62,000 nucleotides of DNA from Adiantum capillus-veneris (taxonomy: Eukaryota; Streptophyta; Polypodiopsida; Polypodiales; Pteridaceae). This document shows positions 55,962-62,000 of this stretch, in pieces. The stretch's first letter is position 1. Each line of letters starts with the position of its first letter. Below the pieces are notes generated by a model, which was given only the letters and a program-made list of their open reading frames with translations, did not search any database and was not told the DNA's origin. A program made the translations under genes and the position numbers. Location of the stretch: assembly GCA_014529385.2 (NCBI GenBank), contig CM043963.1:70152912-70214911 (forward strand), written 5' to 3'.

Positions 55962-56563
55962 GTAAATAATCGCAATTATTTACTTTTGCACTATTTTTGC
56001 TTGGAAATTGTATCATCACCTCACCTATCATTTGTACACACCTATTACATGCCAAAATCAAGTATGAGCCAAAATGATCACATATAACTTGGAAAATTGC
56101 CAAAAAAAACACAAGGAAGTCTTTGCAAGCCAATTTCTGAGTTATGGACCACATTTCTTGATCCAAATCACCTCATATCACATACACAGGGTCTATACAA
56201 TGCCTAGAACCAAGTTCTATAAAAAAAATGTTCATTTTGGTAGAAAAGTTAATAATTGTGATTATTTACTTTCATGCCAAAATAGGAGAAGTTTGTTATT
56301 TTTCCATCATACATCCAAAGTACATGATGTGCTACGCCCACTAGCCAAGTTTGAATCAATTTGAAGCTCAAAATCTCAAATTTCCTTTATATCTATTGTT
56401 TGAGAGACCTAAAGCCAAAATCTGGTACCATTTTCACCCTATGCATCCAAATGAGCCCATATTTCACTCAGAGTATGTAATTGGTATATACTTCAAGCCT
56501 GCAATGCCAAATTTTCAAAAAACTAAAAAAAATTACTCAGTATGAATAATCGCGATTCTTTAC
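55962..56563. repeat. Palindrome array P3 (three copies, 286-294 bp apart)
   Basis: Copies at 55962-55983, 56248-56269 and 56542-56563 are the same palindrome type as P2, with core variants CGCA, TGTG and CGCG. The third copy keeps the CGCG core but has changes in its arms. The array lies just upstream of the unknown ORF, as P1 does in A1. Confidence 0.85.
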
Positions 56564-56739
56564 TTTTATTGCAATTTTTTGTTTTGACTTTACAATTTTG
56601 TTCCTTACATGGTTTTATGCATCTATGCTTGTTCAAAAATTGATTCGAAGCAAATTGGACCAAAATTGTCAGCATTTCAGACTGAAGGACACTTCAAAGA
56701 AAAATCTATCAAATCTGCTAACTTTGACACTCTGTTCAC

Positions 56740-58268
56740 TGAATAGGAGCCATGCAAGCAGCAGAGAGGGCCAAGAAGAAGCTCAACCAGAAAGAAAAGT
56801 TGCAAGAGCTACCCACATACCAACTGGACCCTGATTCAGTCAAAATTGCCAAGGAAACTTATCTTTCAAAAGAACAGCTTGAAGAGCATCACACCACAAT
56901 ATTCACTGGAAGATTCAAGAGGGAAGAGGGACACAGGTAGAGCTACAGCTTCTACCAAAAGAAGTGTATGATGTCGCTGCAAAGCCCCAGACCAAAGAAG
57001 CCAACCGAAGGCCCTATAGGGCTCAGAGATTTCTATGAACGAGAGCCGTGCGTAGTGGACTTCTAGAAAGCTTACGAGCTTTTGTCCACGATCAAAGAAG
57101 ATGGAACTGCTCAGATTTTTGACCCCCAAGGTAATAAAGTTGAAGTGATAATTACCAAGGAGATAGTGGCAGAAGCACTCAGACTGCCCACAGAAGGAAT
57201 GACAATGAGGGCAAGAGACAGAAAAAACGGCTGGAACTTTCACTAAAGAAACCACCGCAGCCACCTTTGTAGACCTTTGTAGACCTTATTCACAAACAAA
57301 TGGAAGATCTCGCAAGGTTATACCACCAGCACTTCCATTTCCTTGCTAAGAGGCCACCAAGGTATACCACGCCCAGTCATGCGGTTGCCACCACCTTTAT
57401 GCAAGTCCTCAAGTCAACAACCAGGCAGTCGATTGACCACGCACAATATGTTTTGTCCACATTGAAAGGGACAAAGAAGGAAGGAAAGATCACATACCTG
57501 GATGCACCAGAAGTTTTGACCAAGATTGCATACCATGCCATCGGCATGGCCGACAACCTACCACCTGCTCCATATCAAAACACTTGGATAGTGTCAGCTC
57601 AACCATCTCCTCGAGCTACAAGATCTGGCAAGAGATCATACAAGTCACATGAAGAGTCTGCTCAAAGCTCGCTGGAATGGCACAGCAGTGAAATCTCGGA
57701 TAATAAAGAAAGGAGATCGCGCATTGAAGAAATGAAGAGAAAAGCCGTGGCAACACACCAGGAGGAGCCTGTGCAAAAGCAAGCCCGATTTGAAAGAGAG
57801 AAACACTCATACCAATGCAGCCACCAAGCACAAGGAAAGGACCCAAAAAAGTGGGTGCCTATTGGGCTTAAAGGACCAAGAACCAAGCATCACACCAAGA
57901 AGCAGGCTAAAGACCCCATGGAATCCTTGGAACGGATGTATCAAGAAGTAGAATCTTTAAAGTTGAAAGAAGCACAAGAAGCAGCAAGTAAAGCTAAAGA
58001 GGTGGCAGAACAGCAAAAGCAAGCAGAGGAAGCCACTGCACAAGGAGAATAACAACATGCTCGAGGTGATGTGTCTCCCCGCATCTCTTCTCCTGTTTCC
58101 GAACACCAAGATCACCCAATGCCGAGCCCATCACCATCACCATCAGTTAGAACCACAACAATTGAGCGAGCAAAAGAAGCAGAACTGTTGAAGATGATGA
58201 AACAGGAAATAGAAGGAAGACAACAACTCAGAGTAGGAAGAAGATGGAGAAGGAGAAGACACAGAGCT
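56740..58268 (+). pseudogene. Unknown Ty3-linked 3' ORF, copy 2
   Basis: Frames in order: 56752-56940 (AAERAKKKLNQKEKLQEL, helix-rich), then around 57060-57200 YELLSTIKEDGTAQIF and TKEIVAEALRLPTEG, then 57300-58052 with LYHQHFHFLAKRPPRY, THSHAVATTF-like sequence (PSHAVATTFMQVLKS), QYVLSTLKGTKKEGK and IAYHAIGMADNLPP, a basic stretch (KKWVPIGLKGPRTKHHTK) and a C-terminal coiled coil. A further frame to 58268 is Ser/Pro-rich and is cut by the copia V LTR. Stops and frameshifts near 56940, 57062 and 57245. Shares blocks with copy 1 at the left edge of the window. No domain recognised. Confidence 0.72.
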
Positions 58269-58462
58269 TGTGTACGATATCTCTGTTGTCTATCTCTCTG
58301 TATTAGAATAATAGAGTATACAAACTCAGAGCTACAAAGCTTATATGAAACCCTAAGAGATAAGGTGTCCTTTCACACCGGATGTCCAGGGGGAAAAACC
58401 CAGTGGGAGAAAAGTGCCCCTGGTGAAGCGCGTATACACACTAACACTACTACATGTCTACA
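58269..58462 (-). repeat. 3' LTR of copia V
   Basis: Read on the minus strand it starts TGTAGACATG after a purine tract and ends TACACA. It is 194 bp long with CATATAAGC as a possible TATA box near 58350. The other LTR lies past the right edge of the window. Inserted in the unknown ORF of A2. Confidence 0.85.
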
Positions 58463-58476
58463 AATCCCCCCTGTAG
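58463..58476 (-). promoter_or_regulatory. Polypurine tract of copia V
   Basis: CTACAGGGGGGATT on the minus strand, directly next to the LTR start. Confidence 0.85.
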
Positions 58477-58509
58477 TGATAGTGTGAATCCGTACAAGGT
58501 AGCAGATCA

Positions 58510-60261
58510 TCATGTGTATGAGAGTAAGCCCACAGCTTTTCGGAAAGCTTCAAAATTTTCTCGTGATAACGCCTTCGTAAATAGATCTGCAATGTTATCC
58601 TGTGTAGGACAGTAAGTTAGTGTGATCTCCCCTGCATGTAGCCTTTCCCTGACATAGTGGTAGTGAACCTCTATGTGCTTTGTTCTTGCATGAAATACTG
58701 GATTCCTTGCAACTGCCATAGCACTCTCACTGTCAGTGAAAATGGTAGTGGGTGCCTGTTGACACTCACAAAGATCTGCCAATAACCTGTGTATCCATAC
58801 ACAATCAACTGTTGCCGTGAAAGCTGCCCTGTACTCAGCTTCACAAGTTGATGTAGCCACTGTGGGTTGCTTCCTGCTTAGCCAAGATATACATGCATTT
58901 CCCAAGAAAAAACAATTCCCACTTGTGGAATGTCGTGTGTCAAAATCACCAGCCCAATCTGAATCGCTGTAACCAAGAAGCTGCATAGAACTGTGTTTTC
59001 CATACATATCCCTCCTTGGAAATAACATGGAAAGATTAGGGGTACCTGAAAGGTAACAAAGTATGCGCTTCACAGCCTGCCAATGATGCATACATGGGCT
59101 GTGCATAAATCTGCTTTCTTGTGAAACCCCAAATTGAATGTCTCGATGAGTGTTGCCTGCCAAATATATCAAGCAACCAACCACTGCTGCATAAGTATGT
59201 ACATCAAAAGGTTCTCCAGCATCATGCATGCTCAACTTTGATCCAGTCTCTACGGGTCTAGAGATTGGTTTACAATTTTGCATAACAAACTTGTCCAAAA
59301 TTTTATGCAAATATTTTTCCTGCAACATGTATATGCCATCCTCTGATTGCACAAACTGAATACCCAAGTAATAATGTAGCAAACCAAGATCATACATCTC
59401 AAAGGTTTTTCTCAAAGCATCTTTAAACGCTTCAATTTCATCTGCAGTATTTCCTATAAGAAGCATATAATCCACATAAAGTGTAAGCATAATGAGAACT
59501 CCATGTCTCTTTTTGACATACAAAGTACTTTCTGTTGGACTATTCTGAAATCCCTGGCCAATCAAATAAGTATGTATCTTCTCATACCATGCTCTTGGAG
59601 CCTGTTTGAGACCATACAAAGCTTTACGCAATCTACATACCTTTTGCTCTTGACCTTTTACAACAAAACCACTTGGTTGACTTACATAAACTTCTTCCTG
59701 CAAATCACCATTCAAAAAAGCAGTTTTGATATCCAACTGATGCACTTTCCAACCATGATGAGCAGCAATTGCAACTAGTGATCTAACTGTGGACGCACGA
59801 GAAGTAGGAGCAAGGGTTTCATCATAATCTATGCCTTTCTGTTGCGCATAGCCTTTTGCCACAAGCCTTGCTTTGTACCTGTCAACAGTACCATCTTGTT
59901 TCCTTTTTACCTTAAAACCCCACTTTGTACCTATAGGCTTTTTACCTGTAGACAAGTCTACTAGATCCCATGTATGATTCTTATGAATAGAATCAATTTC
60001 TTGCTGCATAGCATCTTTCCACTGAACACACTCTAAAGCTTGTTCAAATGAATCAGGCTCATCTGCATCACAAAGAGTGCTAAAGCAAGCCAAATCTACT
60101 TGCTCTCTGCCAAAAGTAGTACCAGCACGTGTTTTTCGTGGCAACGGTGCATCCAACTTGCTATCCTGCAAAATTTTTTGCACCCATTTAGGCAAGGTTC
60201 TTTCTTCCCTGAGAACTTCTTGCTCTTCATGCACAATTTCCTCTATATCATGAGGTGTCAC
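58510..60261 (-). CDS. RT and RNase H of copia V
   Basis: This 583-residue frame is the best-preserved large gene in the window. RT: TWDLVDLSTGKKPIGTKWGFK, YKARLVAKGYAQQKGIDYDE, VHQLDIKTAFLNGDLQEEVY, KALYGLKQAPRAWYEKI and LTLYVDYMLLIG. The second Asp of the catalytic YVDD is Tyr here, so RT should be inactive. RNase H: GYSDSDWAGD, SRKQPTVATSTCEAEYRAA, FTDSESAMAVARN and ADLFTKALS. It is in the same polyprotein as the integrase, from which it is separated by one stop near 60265. Confidence 0.93.
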   Translation of the reverse strand: MTPHDIEEIVHEEQEVLREERTLPKWVQKILQDSKLDAPLPRKTRAGTTFGREQVDLACFSTLCDADEPDSFEQALECVQWKDAMQQEIDSIHKNHTWDLVDLSTGKKPIGTKWGFKVKRKQDGTVDRYKARLVAKGYAQQKGIDYDETLAPTSRASTVRSLVAIAAHHGWKVHQLDIKTAFLNGDLQEEVYVSQPSGFVVKGQEQKVCRLRKALYGLKQAPRAWYEKIHTYLIGQGFQNSPTESTLYVKKRHGVLIMLTLYVDYMLLIGNTADEIEAFKDALRKTFEMYDLGLLHYYLGIQFVQSEDGIYMLQEKYLHKILDKFVMQNCKPISRPVETGSKLSMHDAGEPFDVHTYAAVVGCLIYLAGNTHRDIQFGVSQESRFMHSPCMHHWQAVKRILCYLSGTPNLSMLFPRRDMYGKHSSMQLLGYSDSDWAGDFDTRHSTSGNCFFLGNACISWLSRKQPTVATSTCEAEYRAAFTATVDCVWIHRLLADLCECQQAPTTIFTDSESAMAVARNPVFHARTKHIEVHYHYVRERLHAGEITLTYCPTQDNIADLFTKALSRENFEAFRKAVGLLSYT

Positions 60262-61504
60262 ATACTAATCAAAAGATTGATCAAGATTATCAACCTGTTG
60301 TGATTCTTGATTCTCCACAAAAGAAGGAAGCAAACCTTCAAATACATCATGTGTCTGCATATGAGGTACATCAAAGCAACCATAGGTTGAGCAGTAGTTT
60401 CTGCAAAAATTACATCACGACTTTCAAAAATCTTTTTTGTAACAGTATTGTAAAGTCTATAACCTTTACTTCCACTATTGTACCCCACAAATATACATTT
60501 GATTGCCTTATCATCAAGTTTCCCACGTAACTGTTGAGGGATGTGAGCATAAGCAAGACAACCAAAAACACGAAGATAACTGACTGAAGGTTTTCTGTCA
60601 TACCAAGCTTCAAATGGAGTAATGGTCTTCAAGGCACGAGTAGGACACCTGTTCAAAACATGTGTTGCACAAGCAACTGCCTCCATCCATAGCTTATGAG
60701 GCAAACTCTTAGCCTTGAGCATACATCTAGGCATCTCCATTAAAGACCTGTTCTTCCTTTCTGCAACACCATTCTGTTGTGGTGTGTATGGCATAGTGCA
60801 TTGGTGTTTAATGCCTTTCTTTCCCAAAAAATCCTTAAATGCACCTGACATGTATTCACCTCCTCGATCGGTACGAAGAGTCTGTACTTTGCAACCTGTT
60901 TCATTTTCAACCATGGCGACATAATGTTGAAAAACTGCAAACACATCTGCTTTGCTTTGAGTGGATACACCCAACAAAACCTGGAAAAGTCATCAATGAA
61001 GGTCACAAAATAAAGGCTGTTTCCTATAGATGGTGTCCTCATAGGACCACATACATCACTGTGTACAAGCTGCAACTTTCGTGTCCCTCTAACTGAACCA
61101 TCCTGCGAAAATGCAAATCTGTGTATCTTTCCAAGAACGCAACCTTCACATACATGTCTTGGTGGCATCTCCAATAAAGACAAATCATGCACCATATTAT
61201 GACGTTGTAAAGTCATCAAACTGCCATAACCAACATGCCCAAATCTAGCATGCCACAACTCAGCATCCTGGATGGCCTGAGTCTTTGTTTCTGCAATACA
61301 TACTCGAATCTGCTTTTCATAACGATCTAGCACAAATAGTCCATTTTCCAGCGTACCTGTAGTGATAAGAGAATAACCATTCTCTCGATCTCGTACAACA
61401 CATCTGTCATCCTCAAAATGACCCGAAGACCATTTTTTGCAAGAGAGGATACAGATAACAAATTCTTCTTGATCCCTGGAACATATAAGACATCTGGCAA
61501 GCAT
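60258..61504 (-). pseudogene. Integrase of copia V
   Basis: The 60740-61504 frame has LWHARFGHVGYGSLMTLQ and CEGCVLGKIHR (HHCC module), QLVHSDVCGPMRTPS and FVTFIDDFSRF with the first catalytic Asp. A frameshift near 60940-60980 leads to 60258-60977 with LRTDRGGEYMSGAF and NGVAERKNRSLME (second Asp and Glu), then KCIFVGYNSGSKGYRLYN. The domain order is that of a copia integrase. Confidence 0.9.
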
Positions 61505-62000
61505 AAATCTGAACCATTTGAAATGGTAATCAAAATCTTACCAACGCCTTTGATTGGATAAGAAGCATTATTTGCACATGTCACCTTCTTTCCTGTTGGA
61601 GCTGCATCCAATGAACAAAACAAATCCTTCCTTGAAGTAATATGCTTGGATGCACCACTATCAAAGTACCAAATCATTTGTGTCTTGTTAACACTGTAAG
61701 CAGAAAAATCGGAACATACTACGAAAGCATAAGAATCCTGCACAAAGTTTGCAGACTCTTCTTTAGCTGTAGAAGAATCACCAGAAGCTGAAACAACCAA
61801 ACTTGACTCTTTCTTCTTTTCTTTAGCAATTCGCTTTTTACACTCACTAATGTAGTGACCAGGTTTCTTGCAATAGTGACATTTACCTTTCTTCTTGGAC
61901 TTGTCGGAATCACCTTTAGACTTCTCTGAAGACTGTCCTGCACCAGACTTGGAGTGATGAGCACTCTCTTTACCCTTGTTTTTGTTCTGTACAACAAGAG
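61327..62000 (-). pseudogene. Gag end and protease of copia V (partial)
   Basis: Near 61800-61880 the minus strand codes a CX2CX4HX4C zinc knuckle, CHYCKKPGHYISEC, followed by Lys-rich sequence. The protease follows with MIWYFDSGASKHITSRKDLF (D-S-G active site) and KKNLLSVSSLA. A frameshift near 61440 leads into the integrase frame. Gag continues past the window edge. Confidence 0.88.

Noticed and set aside
56740-58268. Unknown ORF as the 5' ORF of a second, tandem Ty3 element
   Set aside because: Some Ty3 elements have an ORF before gag, but no primer site or second LTR lies between pol and this ORF in A1 or A2, and both show the same order. Not fully excluded, because both have a purine tract after pol.

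Overview
This window is intergenic DNA from a land plant with a large, repeat-filled genome. I found no host gene, rRNA or tRNA gene. Everything recognisable is transposon material: Ty3 (gypsy) and Ty1 (copia) LTR retrotransposons, small inverted-repeat elements and microsatellites. Two signs point to a plant: copia primer sites complementary to initiator tRNA-Met (TGGTATCAGAGC) and a Ty3 element of the Tat type with a second, archaeal-type RNase H. The species cannot be read from the sequence; a gymnosperm-like genome is only a guess.

Layout. (1) 1-11449, minus strand: a Ty3 element (called A1 here). Reading right to left it has the gag end, protease, RT, RNase H, two integrase zinc-binding modules, integrase core, a second protease-like domain, a 2.2 kb non-coding stretch with three perfect palindromes, and an unknown ORF split by a TTAA-flanked inverted-repeat element. 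(2) 11450-15417: copia X, cut off inside RT. (3) 15418-20936: an apparently inverted block holding the 5' LTR of Ty3-C, half of copia Z RT, an unknown coiled-coil ORF, the N-terminal gag of A1, and the 3' LTR of copia X. (4) 20937-25930: a second apparently inverted block holding gag to RNase H of Ty3-C. (5) 25931-29807: integrase and 3' LTR of Ty3-C, followed by the other half of copia Z RT (to about 30325). (6) 30326-32156: microsatellites and inverted-repeat element D1. (7) 32157-38156: full-length copia W with a matching 5-bp target duplication, carrying inverted-repeat element D2. (8) 38157-43400: old debris, including a gag remnant and a minus-strand chromovirus-like integrase end. (9) 43400-58268: Ty3 element A2 (plus strand), same family as A1, with nearly all of its RT deleted. 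(10) 58269-62000: copia V (minus strand), inserted in the unknown ORF of A2 and running off the window.

The most interesting material is the A1/A2 family. Two diverged copies in opposite orientations share features I cannot match to a described Ty3 element: a protease-like domain on each side of pol, two zinc-binding modules before the integrase core, a conserved unknown 3' ORF, and non-coding stretches with palindromes that have a CGCG core (intact or CpG-decayed) and recur about every 285 bp. Nearly all genes carry stops or frameshifts, so the copies are old and non-functional. The inverted blocks could be real rearrangements or an assembly fault; long reads across the breakpoints would settle it.
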